A DNA stretch of 64,000 bases from NCBI GenBank assembly GCA_022478985.1, contig JAKSZP010014523.1, positions 1-64,000 of the forward strand, written 5' to 3'. The notes under the pieces are model-generated. The model saw only the letters and a program-made list of their open reading frames with translations. It was not told the DNA's origin and did not search any database. Positions 22,918 through 32,803 of this stretch are shown here, piece by piece. The translations under genes were made by a program, and so were the position numbers. The stretch comes from Massospora cicadina. Taxonomy: Eukaryota > Entomophthoromycota > Entomophthoromycetes > Entomophthorales > Entomophthoraceae. How positions within the stretch are numbered: position 1 is the stretch's first letter; each line of letters opens with the position of its first letter.

Positions 22918-24080
22918 TGTAAGTCCTGAGGGAACATCCTCTGGGCATTGATCAGGCCATTTTCCTGTTCCTGAGCAAGAAGGCACCAAAGAGGATGGCT
23001 GTACCCCTCATTACTCAGGGCAATCTTGCTCACGTGGTAGACAAGTGCTGGGTAACAGCTCTCCCACTTTGGATCCCGCTTCCAGTACCCACACTCACCT
23101 CAGCAGAACTGTTATGGGGAATCAGTGAAATCTGCACCAAGATCACCAAAATGAAATCAATCAGAACTAATTCAAGCAGAAATCAGCCCTATGCTCAGAT
23201 TTCAAATGGTCAAAAAGGTATGAAGACTGATCTATCAGCTAGAATGCTCAACAGTTGCAATTCAGTTAACATGACAATTGAAAAAATCACCCCCCTCCCA
23301 AAAATTTCAGGGATCTTCCCTGACGGGCAGGTAACAGCATCAGACACCATTGACAAGGGTTCAAAGCTCCCCACTGGCAAATTGGGTGTTGCACCTGATG
23401 CAATGCCACTGAGCAAAAGAATGGCCCAGTGACTGAGCATGGGTGGGTTAGACATCCTAAACCCATTCCCAACCAAATGGGCCCACCCCTATGTGGGGTG
23501 GCCTTGGGGGATTCCTGATGCTTGTCAGGCTAAACGCCATTGTGCCAACCATCAGAAATGCAGTCGAGCCTCAGTTCAGATGTCTGAGGTCAAACCAACA
23601 GCGACTTGGCCTGCTGCCAAATTTTTCAATGTCAGTTCCCAGTTAAATTATCTGTTCCCCATTTCTGAACAATTTGCCAGTTAGATCAAACTTGTAGGAC
23701 CCAATCCTGGCTTGTTTCCCCTCTAAATTGACTACTATTTAATCAGTCACATCGCACTGAGAAAATTGTTAGACAATTTTTATTCCTTAAATTTTCCATT
23801 AAAAAACCTTCCCCAAAAATTTAGTTTTTATATGTTGAGAATTAAACCGCCTTTTCTGCCAGCACTCTCATACCCCTCAGGGTTAACAGCTGTGTTTGTC
23901 TGGTATATTATTTTGTTCCTGTACAAAATTCTGTCTCTAAGCAGATATTGGTGAAACTCCTTTCCAGTTTCATATATGTCATACCAGCAGTGGTGCCTTG
24001 GGCATTCTGGTTTGCCATTCAGGTACTCTGGCACCTTGGCTGGCAGGCCAGTCTAATTCTTACTAGCTGTTTGCCTGAAT
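22918..24080 (+). repeat. Gypsy-2 5' LTR
   Basis: Starts TGTAAGTCCTG and ends CCTGAAT (CCTGACA in the 3' copy). U3 contains an ORF3 copy (22995-23684), then TATTTAAT about 30 bases before the presumed RNA start at GTTAGACAATT (23768-23778). Confidence 0.9.
22995..23684 (+). pseudogene. ORF3 copy inside Gypsy-2 5' LTR
   Basis: 145 codons are open from M-A-V-P-L-I-T-Q-G to a TGA at 23430-23432. In the 3' LTR that codon is CGA, so the stop comes from CpG decay. A second frame (23439-23684) with N-P-F-P-T-K-W-A-H-P-Y-V-G-W-P-W continues to just before the TATA-like box and is conserved in the 3' LTR and in the solo LTR at 33.4 kb. The motif A-H-V-V-D-K-C-W-V-T-A matches ORF3 of Gypsy-3 and Gypsy-4. 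Being in U3 of the 5' LTR, this copy lies upstream of the element's transcript. Confidence 0.6.
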
Positions 24081-24092
24081 AATTGACCAACC
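24081..24092 (+). other. Candidate self-priming primer-binding site of Gypsy-2
   Basis: AATTGACCAACC directly follows the 5' LTR. It is not a tRNA-type TGG site. It is complementary over 10 of 11 bases to GTTAGTCAATT (28691-28701 in the 3' LTR; 9 of 11 in the 5' LTR), located about 30 bases after TATTTAAT, where the RNA should begin. Confidence 0.5.
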
Positions 24093-24138
24093 TTTATTCT
24101 TTGCCATTTCTGCCTTTCTCATATATATTGGCGCAGCA

Positions 24139-27100
24139 ATGGTCCCTCCTTTTCATCTGAACCAGGTTGTGAAGAAGATTTTCTCCATTCACAATAGTCC
24201 AGTTCCACTCAAAAAATCAAACCCATACCCCATAGTTGCCGCAGCTATTCTTCCCATGTCAGCAGAATCTGACATCCTGACTTGCAACAAGTTTACCCCC
24301 CACAAAAGCCTAGTGGGTTTCCCTGATTACATTTTCATCTCTTTGGTATCACTAGATTCATCCACAACTACCAATAAAGAGAACTACGCTTACTTCTTAG
24401 TACCTATGAAGATTAGTGTTGGGTCCCATCACATCTCCTTTGAGGCCCTGGTGGACACTGGAGCCGTGGGGAATTTTATGAGTGTAGAACTGGCCCAGAA
24501 ATTGGAACTTGCCCTGGATGCAGGTCCTTTGGTGATGGTTGCGTTGTCAGCCTCCCAAACCTCATACCTGATATGCCAACCAGTCAAATTTTTAATACAC
24601 CAGTTCAGCTTCTGCAACTGATTTTCTGCTATGCTGAACTTGGTGTTTCCAGTGATCTTAGGAATGGGATGGTGGCGCTGGCAACATGTCAAGATCCACC
24701 TGGAGCCTAGCATGCCAGCATTCACTAATGATCAACTGGAGGGTGAATTTCCCCTAATTGACACTCTTAAGAAAGCTCAAGGCCGCAGTTCTAACACGTC
24801 CCTTGTCTCTCCTATGGCATACCATCAATTTTCCAGAAAGTTTAATGTGCTATCAAAGCATTTTTGATTCTGAAAAGGTGGATTGTTTGCCTCCCCACAC
24901 TAGATTCAACTGTGGTTTTTGTACAACGGTGGAGTTGGTGAATATCAACTGCCTGTTGTATCCCCACACAGCAGAGGAGGAGGCTGCGCTCAACACCTGG
25001 TTGGATGATATGTTGAAAAAAGGGTGGTTGTTCAAGGAGACCTCGCCAGTCACATCTCCCATCGTCTTCACTAAAAAGCTGATGGTTCTCTCCGCCCCTA
25101 TGTGGACTATGGACACTTAAATAAAATCACAGTTTCCAATCCCTACCCCCTGCCTTTAGAACAGACGATAAGCCAAGAAATCACCAAATCTCAGGTGTTT
25201 TCTAAGCTGGATCTCATCAATGCATTCACCCAGATTAGAGTAATGAAATGGAGAGAATGGTTAACAGCAATCTGGATGAAGCGGGGTATTTTCCAATTCC
25301 ATGTAATGCCCTTTGGACTGAAGAACGCTCCCACTACGTTTCAATGCATTTTCAACAATGTACTGGGTGACCTCCAGTTTACCTGCGCAGTTGTATATAT
25401 TGGCGACATTCTGGTTCACTCCCCAACTCCTGAACAACACGCTACTGACCTGGAAGCAGTGGTGGCCACCTTGCATAATGCAGGCTTATTTGTCAAGCCT
25501 TCCAAGTGTGAGTTCTATAAGGAGGAGGTTACCTTTCTCGAAACCTCATCCTTAAAGATGGTTATGAAATCCCTCCCAATAAGTTGGATGCTATCCAGGA
25601 ACTGCCAACACCGACTACCCAGAAACAACTACAGAGTTTCTTGGGAACCATCATTTTCTTAAAAAAAGTTCTCCACAGCGCTTTCCCAGATTGCTGCCCC
25701 ACTCCACCCCTTCAGGGGAAAAATGTACCGTTTTGCTGGGCGGCTGAATGCCAACAGGCGTTCAAATCAATCAAAGAGGTGTTTGTATCCTCTCCCATTT
25801 TGAAACACGCTGATCCCACCAAGCCATATATTGTTGCATGTGATGCCTCATCGGTAGCTGTGGGGGCAGTGTTGCTCCAGGAGCATGATGGCTTGGAACA
25901 CCCAGTTGCCTACTTTTCCTGAAAGTTCACCTCTACAGAGCAGTCTTGGGCTATTTATGACAAGGAGTTGGCAGCTGTTGCATGGGCCTTAACTCATTAG
26001 AGGTACCTGTTACAGGGTGCCCAACATGAATTAATGGTCTGCACGGATCACCAGGCCCTTTTGTACTTTCGTAAACCCCAAAAATTGGCACATTGGCAAG
26101 CCTGAACCTATTGGGACCTGTGCAGTTTTAACTCTAAATATGAATTCACAAAAAGTGCACTCAATGTACTTTCCCGATTTTCTCAGCTGCAGCCCCGCCC
26201 ACTGTTTCACAAATCTGGAGGAAGTGGATCTCATTTACTGTGATTCCTTCCACCCAAATTCTGTCAATTGTCCCCCCTGTCATTTCTTCCATCACTCTGG
26301 GGCCTGATTCTCCGTCAGTTGCTCAGGTCTTACCCAGTCAAATGGCCTGTCCTGAGGGCATGGAGTTGGTTGAGAAGTTATCTCACCAGAAGCATAAACA
26401 CTCCCTATACTCATTGAGGGAGGGTCTTATTTATTTTTGGTCACGCGTTTGGGTTCCTCCCTCCTTCTGAACTGAAGTATTCCGCGCTCATCATGATCCC
26501 CCCACAGTTGGTCATCCTGGTACTAAGAAATGCATCAATTTGATCAAATGGACCTACAATTGGGTGAGTTTAACAAAAGAAGTTCCAGCCTGGATCGCCG
26601 ACTGCATTACTTGTGCTCAGGCTAAGTCAGACTGCTCCAGTAGAAACAGTCTTTTACATTCCTTACAGCAGGCGGAGGGTCCATGGACGTTGGTGTCCGT
26701 GGACTTTATTGTCAAACTCCCTGATCTAACAGGTTCACAGTGATGATGGTGGTGGTGGATCATTTCACAAAATCTTCCCTCTTTATTCCTTGCAATTTTT
26801 CAATTACGTTGGAGGAGACTGCCCGCCTTTTTGTGAATCACATGTTCTCAATGTTTGGTCTCCCACAGGAGATTATTAGTGACTGTGGTTCACAGTTTAC
26901 AGCGCAGTTTTGGAGTGAACTCCTATCTATCCTAAAAATATCCCCCTGTCATTCTACAGCGTACCATCCCCAGTCTGATGGCCAGACTGAGCGAGTCAAC
27001 CAAGTCCTCAAACAGTACCTGCGTTGCTATGCTGCGGCCGCACAGGACACCTGGGCCAACGACCTTCCACTTTCTCAATTCACTTATAACAATAGAACGC

Positions 27101-27750
27101 ATGCGTCTATGGGGGTTTCTCCCTATGAAGTGACATTGGGTTACAATCCTTCATTTTCAGTTGGACCTTGCTTGCAGCCTGAGGTCTAAGCTGCCGCGGA
27201 TCAAGCTGAACATATTAGGTCAACTCAATACTTGGTGCAGGAATACCTCACCAAAGCTATTGATGACTACAAGTGGTTTGCAGATCATAAGTGGCTCCCA
27301 GGTCATGATATAACAGTGGGCTCCTATGTTATTCTTGATACCCACCATTTACATATTCAAGCACCTTATCGTAAATTTGCAAGTAAGTATTCCAGTTCCC
27401 ATTTGGTGGAAGAGGTCTTAGGAAATGGTGCGTTCTGGTTGAAGCTTCCAGCTCACTGGAAACAGCATCCCATATTCCACATTTCCCAGCTGTCACCTTT
27501 CAAAGGTACAGTTCCTGCAGAACCTGAACCGATCATCATTGAGGATGTGGAAGAGGCTGAGGTGGAGAATATCCTGGCATCCCGCAAGTCCTGCCAGTCC
27601 GTTCAATATCTCATGGCTTGGAAAGGTTATTCAGCTTACAATAACAGTTGGGTCAAGGCGCGCGATTGCGTGAACTGCATGGAGCTGGTCAAAGCGTTTC
27701 ACAAATCCCACCCCAATGCTCCCTACCCTTCCAAAAAACTGCGATGGTAA
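24139..27750 (+). pseudogene. Gypsy-2 pol: protease, RT, RNase H, integrase, chromodomain
   Basis: Protease shows A-L-V-D-T-G-A at 24445-24465. RT is well kept (S-K-L-D-L-I-N-A-F, F-H-V-M-P-F-G-L-K-N-A-P) but the catalytic box is Y-I-G-D at 25396-25407 instead of Y-x-D-D, a GAC-to-GGC change that should kill polymerase activity. RNase H follows (25850-26230). Integrase has an H-x-H...C-x2-C zinc module at ~26500-26620 and an intact D-D-E core (V-D-F-I-V-K-L; S-D-C-G-S-Q-F; G-Q-T-E-R-V-N-Q). A chromodomain ends the protein (Y-L-M-A-W-K-G-Y, ~27540-27720). About six frame breaks or stops interrupt it. The last codon TAA overlaps the ATG of ORF3 as TAATG. Confidence 0.9.
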
Positions 27751-28589
27751 TGGCAATCAAGTTACCCAAGGCGCACAAGAATGTGGCTCTCATGAAGTTT
27801 CCCAGTGGTGGGGTTCTTCCCTTGGAAAAAGGAAAGGGTAAGGTAAGTCCTGGGGAACATCCTCTGGGCGTTGATTGGGCCATTTTCCCATTCTCAAGAA
27901 AGAAGGCACCAAAGAGGATGGCTGTACCCCTCATTAACTAGGGCAATCTCGCTCACATGGTAGACGAGCACTGGGTAACAGCTCTCCTGCTTCAGATCCT
28001 GCTTCCAGTACCCACACTCACCTTGGCAGAACTGTTATGGGGAATCAGTGAAATCTGCGCTGATATCACCAAAATGAAATTGATCAGAACTAATTTGAGC
28101 GGCAATCCACCTGATGCTCAGATTTCAATTGGTTGAAAAGGTATGAAGACTGATCTATCAGCTGGAATGCCTGATGGTTGCAATTTGGTTAACATGACAA
28201 TCAAAAAAAATCACCCCCCTCCCATAATCATTGGGGATCTTCCCAGACGGGCAGATAACAGCATTGGACACCATCAACAAGGGTTCAAAGCTCCCCGATG
28301 GCAAATCAGGTGTTGCACTTGATGCAATGCCACTGACTGAACAAATGGCCCAGCGACTGAGCATGGCAGGTTGGACATCCCAAACCCGTTCCCAACCAAA
28401 TGGGCCCACCCCTATGTGGGGTGGCCTTGGGGGATTCCTGCTGCTCATCAGGCTAAATGCTGTCGCGCCAACTATTGGAAATGCAGTCGAGCCTTGGTTT
28501 GGACATCCAAGGTTGAACCAACAGCAACTTGGCCTGCCACCAAATTCTTTGATGCCAGTTCCCAATTAAATTATCTGTTCCTCATTTGA
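27750..28589 (+). pseudogene. Gypsy-2 ORF3: starts in the pol stop, crosses PPT into U3
   Basis: ATG at 27750 overlaps the pol TAA (TAATG), a stop-restart arrangement. The frame reads M-A-I-K-L-P-K-A-H-K-N, passes through the polypurine tract (L-E-K-G-K-G-K) and enters the LTR. There it is broken by TAG at 27939-27941, where the 5' LTR reads CAG. The rest continues (H-M-V-D-E-H-W-V-T-A at 27955-27984; open again 28231-28569 and, in a second frame, 28371-28589). The expected product is about 270 residues with no known domain. It is homologous in position and motif to ORF3 of Gypsy-3 and Gypsy-4. Confidence 0.6.
27822..27841 (+). other. Polypurine tract of Gypsy-2
   Basis: The purine-rich run GGAAAAAGGAAAGGG directly precedes the 3' LTR and would prime plus-strand DNA synthesis. 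Confidence 0.75.
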
Positions 28590-29003
28590 AAACAATTTTC
28601 CAGTTAATATAAACTTTCAGGACCCAATCCCAGCTTGTTTCCTCTCTAAATTGACCACTATTTAATCAGTCACATTGCGCTGAGAAAATTGTTAGTCAAT
28701 TTTTCTTCCTTAAATTTTCCATTAAAAACCTTCCCCAAAAATTTAGTTTTTATATGTTGAGAATTAAACCGCCTTTTCCGCTGGCACTCTCATACCCCTC
28801 AGGGTTAACAGCTGTGTTTGTCTGGTATATTATTTCATGCCTGTACAAAATTCTGGCTCACCGGCAGATATTGGTGAAACTCCTTTCCAGTTTCATATCT
28901 AACATACCAGCAGTGGTGCTTTGGGCATTCTGGTTTGCCGTTAGGGTACTCTGGCACCTTGGCTGGCAGGCCAGTCTAATCCTTACTTGCTGTTCACCTG
29001 ACA
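27842..29003 (+). repeat. Gypsy-2 3' LTR
   Basis: Aligned with 22918-24080 end to end. TATTTAAT at 28659-28666 is followed 25 bases later by GTTAGTCAATT, the candidate RNA start and partner of the primer site. Ends CCTGACA. Confidence 0.9.
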
Positions 29004-29280
29004 GGAAGGGAGTTAGAGGGTGCTTTATTATCAAAACCTAGGCGTTGTCTGACTCTGACAACTGCAGAAAGCAAAGGCATGGTGGCATCCACATGGTGAG
29101 GTTCAATATGGGCAAAAACAGGGTCAGTTGATTCAAGTTAATCTGTGCAGAGGACCTCAAAATAATTGGCAAGGTGGTGCTCAGCAGTCATATGGTGCTC
29201 AGGTAGAGAGGTTAGTGTTTCAGATTGTAAAGGTTATCAAATTATTGCAAAGAATAAAATAGGCACATCTATAAATAGCC

Positions 29281-30645
29281 TTTACAGCATTATTGGCTGC
29301 TTTTTGCAACTCTGTGATTTCAGTCTTGGCAACATGGGAATGCTGGGGGAAAGCTGACTTTGGGTAAACCAAAGCCAGCATGCTGACAGCTTGAATATTG
29401 ACATCCCAGAGTTTAAAATTTTCAGGGGAGGATGCTGCTGCAACAGCCAGCTGATGGTCACTATGAAATGGTTCAGCACTTTTTTAGGAATATACTGCCT
29501 GGGGTTAAATTGAGTATCAAAGTTAGAGTTATAAATTGATTAAAGTCAATTTCATTGGGGGATAATGAAATAATTTTACCTGATTCATCAATCTTGTCCA
29601 AAAGTTCCCAAGGATTTAGGATGGCTGGAATGCGGCCATGAAACGTAAATTGGGCATGGGGGAAAATCATATCTTGCTTGGGTGGGTACAGTAGTCCAAG
29701 CCTGACTCTTATTGGCTGGTGCAACTTAAGGTGGGCGAGGGAGGCTGGAGTTATGGGTGAGGACAGGAGCTTTGTTCTGGCCTATCAATTGAGTGAGTTG
29801 GGGTGGAGGGGGCAGTAAGATACCCCACATTAAGAAGCAGCCACCACAGCTGCAGAGGAGGGAGTGGAATTAGTATCAGTTCTATGGTGGCAGGTTTTCT
29901 TTCTATGGTCAAGGGCAAAACAGATGGGGCAAACTTATTAACTGTTGTTGACCCTAGCCAAGAAGCAGTGATCAGGTACCGCAGCCAGATGAGCATGCAG
30001 AGGAATCTGTTCAACCATATGGGGATGGTGAGGTTTTAAGGTAGCAGTGGCATGAGAGGCAACAAGACGCTCTGCACCAGTAGGTACAGTGAAATGGAGA
30101 ATAGGGTTGGTGTCATAGACTATAAGTCCTGTCATCAATGCAACATATAAAACCTTGGCCGGAAGAAGCAAAGGGAATTTTGCAAAAGATACCACTAACG
30201 TATAATCTGTAGGGAGGTGTGTACAAGTGGTGGGAACAGTGATGTTTTTATATATTAAAGGGGTCACTGATGCTGCAGCAGCGTCCTCCTCATAGGAAAA
30301 CCTAATATCAAAGTAGCCCTTAAAAGGGCAAAAATCAATAAATTCAGCTGGTGTGAAGGTAGCTGAAGCAAGCTCAATAATTGTCTTGTAAGCATATGGG
30401 AACAAGCGCCCATACACGACAAAAAGGAAGTAGTGAAGGTTTGAGCGTGGGAGGGCACTAGGATTATTATGAATTAGGTGGACCAGTGCAAGATGCAATG
30501 TGAGGTCTCTTGGGGGAACAAACTGACACAAAGAATTAAGTGGACTGGCTGAGCCAGGTTGCAAGTATTTTCCTCCAGGGTGAAAAACACTATGAGGAGT
30601 TTCACCGCTGCCCCACCTGGGAGCAGCAGGTGGTGCTGAGGACAT
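29281..30645 (-). pseudogene. LINE-D ORF1 (RNA-binding gag-like protein)
   Basis: The first 235 codons (29938-30645) are open from an ATG. The segment V-V-S-F-A-K-F-P-L-L-L-P-A-K-V-L aligns with F-I-S-F-E-S-L-P-T-N-L-P-H-K-V-I of LINE-C ORF1, an RRM-like core. After a stop at 29938 and a frame change, a CCHC zinc knuckle C-P-I-C-F-A-L-D-H-R-K-K-T-C is readable at about 29889-29932, then more degraded codons to about 29280. ORF1 proteins of LINEs bind the element's RNA. The long open N-terminal part could be mistaken for a host gene. Confidence 0.75.
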
Positions 30646-30700
30646 CTGTGGAGCAGCGTTGCAGCATATTGGAGTGGTAAACTTATTTTTTATTTTTAAA

Positions 30701-31072
30701 TAAAATGCTCAAAGGTAAGTTTAAGTGGAAAGAAAAAGTTTTTAAATTCTACAGTTAAAAATAGTTCTTTTATGTTTTTATTGCTCTTCAATTCAAATTC
30801 TGTGATTTCAATGTATATTTGTATTTATATTTCAGTGCTTATTTCATTAATTTCTTTAATAATTTTAATTTAAAACCTAATTTTTCTTGAACAAGATGTC
30901 TCCCATATTTGGGTGATGAGGCCCAACAGATGCATACCCATCACCCAAATATGGGTGATGTGGCGATGAATGTGTTAGCCAACCTCTGATACAAAGCAAC
31001 CTAGGTATCCATAAATTTGATGTACACTTTTCCTATCAGAATAAATCAGCTTATCTATGTATAAAAATTTCT
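30701..31072. other. AT-rich intergenic sequence with a strong palindrome
   Basis: Contains a perfect inverted repeat, 17-base arms at 30902-30918 and 30939-30955 with a 20-base loop (CCCATATTTGGGTGATG and its complement). No coding frame. The 5' UTR of LINE-D may extend some way into it. Confidence 0.6.
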
Positions 31073-31749
31073 GGGAAAAAGAAATAACTTTGTAAAAGCA
31101 CTAAAGAGTATGAAATAATTGATAAAAAATGCACCACAAAGTATAAAATAATTGATAAAAAGTATGAATAATTATAAACCTTTTTGAAGTTGGCGCCATA
31201 TTATAAACTGAATTATAAAACTTTGCTCATGAATACAAATTAGAGCTTATATTGGACTGGGTCCAAGTGTAACCTGTAAGCAACTAAGAACACTATGATG
31301 CGTATATTTTATAGGTTCACTTTGTTAAAAAAAATTATTTGGGAGACTACATGAAAGATATATAAATTTATTACTGAAAACTGAATTTATTGGTCAATAA
31401 TTTGCCTACATTAGTCTTTTTAATTATATGTATTCTTAAGGCAGAATTACAATAGAGCTGCAATTTATATTTAACCATGTGTTAAGTTGCATATGATCCT
31501 TCACCAAGTGTGGATGTATAGTACTTTATTGCTTATAGTTTACACTTGGACCTAATCCAATATAAGCTTTAATTTGTATTTGTGAGCAGAATTATATAAC
31601 TCAGTTTGAAATATGATACCAACTTCAGAAAGACTTTTAACAATTGTCCATACTTTTTAAAAAAATTTATACTTTTTGGTAGATTATTTTGAGTTGTTTC
31701 TTTTAACAAATTTTTTTTGAAGACAGTTCTTTTTTCTCCAAAAACTTTA
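31073..31749. mobile_element. Foldback (MITE-like) element, copy 2
   Basis: Left arm (about 31073-31310) is the reverse complement of the right arm (about 31510-31749), for example TTGGACTGGGTCCAAGTGTA at 31252-31271 against TACACTTGGACCTAATCCAA near 31541-31560. A ~200-bp AT-rich centre has no transposase. Same family as 19757-20424. Confidence 0.7.
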
Positions 31750-32139
31750 CCTGGTATCAATATTTGTTGTTAGTTCAAATCTCTCGTATAGATCTCCAAA
31801 CTTTTTAGGACTTGCTCTTTACAAAAATAATCCATCTCAATTAAGGTCTAGCTTTTTAAGGGTTCAATTAGCTAAGGTTGACCTACTTTGAGTAAGATAC
31901 AGTCAGACTAAAATAATTTGATTTTTAAGATTTTAAATTTAAATAATATCCTCTTAAAATTTTAGGCTTAGTAAGTACCCTTTAAATCTACTCAGCTATC
32001 TGACATTAATATTTGTAACTTTTACCTTGGTGACAATAAGCTTACTTCTACCCTATACAAATATAACTTCAAAAATTAAGAAATTTAAACTTTTTCCAGG
32101 TCGTTCAAATGTACAGCTTCCCAACCAGTTAAAATAAAT
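31750..32139. other. AT-rich sequence, nothing recognised
   Basis: Low-complexity AT-rich DNA between the foldback element and the 3' end of LINE-A. No open frame, RNA gene or repeat identified. Confidence 0.5.
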
Positions 32140-32803
32140 TTATTTTATTGAAACTTATCAGGGGAAGGATAACCATGGGATGGACACTACTAATAAAACA
32201 ACAATCTCAGAACACCAAGATACATGAGAGGCACTTCAGAGGATCCAAAGATACCTTCTGTTGCCAGAGGGACCACCAATGGAAGAAAGAAGGGGTGTCA
32301 TAGGAGTCCAGAGCTTACACCAAGCACATATGAAGAAAAGGGTTTAAGATGAGAAACCAGACAGAGAACCAGGATAAAACCAACTGTCAATGACGGGATG
32401 GCAAATGGCCAAATGACCAAGCTTGGAAGTGATCTGTAAGATGAGACTGGAAGCAATGCACAGCTTCTTGGAGGGTGGGAGTAGATCCAGAAAGAGCATT
32501 AAGTACAATAGTGTGTATTGCCCACATAGTGATTGTCACAATTAAGGCTTGGATAGAAGGGGAATGGGGAAGGTCATGAAAAAGGTAAAGATGTTCTTAG
32601 ACAGGGTGAAAGCCTGTGTTTGCTCCTAAAAATAGAGATGCATAAAAGCATTCCAGATTGCTTGTGAGGGTGGACAATCTTCCAAGCGGTAGACTAAAGT
32701 CCTGTTTTGGCCACACATAATGAACAAAGACTGAGAGGCGTTATACTTCTCTGCAGTGCAGTATACCCACTTCAGGCATCTTCATACATGGGCACAAATA
32801 TGG

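Larger units (their letters stand above)
22918..29003 (+). mobile_element. Gypsy-2: chromodomain LTR retrotransposon without gag
   Basis: LTRs of 1163 and 1162 bp enclose a 3.76-kb interior. Flanking GGAGG (22913-22917) and GGAAG (29004-29008) are the target duplication with one change. Protease begins only about 60 bases after the 5' LTR, so there is no room for Gag. RT, RNase H, integrase and chromodomain follow. A polypurine tract precedes the 3' LTR. LTR differences are mostly CA/TG pairs that point to lost CpG. It is inserted into LINE-D. Confidence 0.9.
22735..30700 (-). mobile_element. LINE-D: ORF1-only LINE, split by Gypsy-2
   Basis: Its 3' end lies at 22735-22917 (CATCCCCAGGTCAGC then TACCTCAAATAAAA on the minus strand, like LINE-C and the SINE tail). 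Its 5' part, an ORF1 reading frame, lies at 29004-30700. Gypsy-2 separates them, with a near-perfect five-base duplication (GGAGG/GGAAG). Removing Gypsy-2 joins ORF1 almost directly to the 3' UTR, with no endonuclease or reverse transcriptase between. So the copy was already internally deleted, or belongs to an ORF1-only family, before Gypsy-2 arrived. The 5' end is not sharply defined. Confidence 0.65.

Noticed and set aside
29938..30645. 235-codon host gene
   Set aside because: The frame aligns with the RRM-like part of LINE-C ORF1 and is followed by a CCHC knuckle, so it is LINE ORF1.
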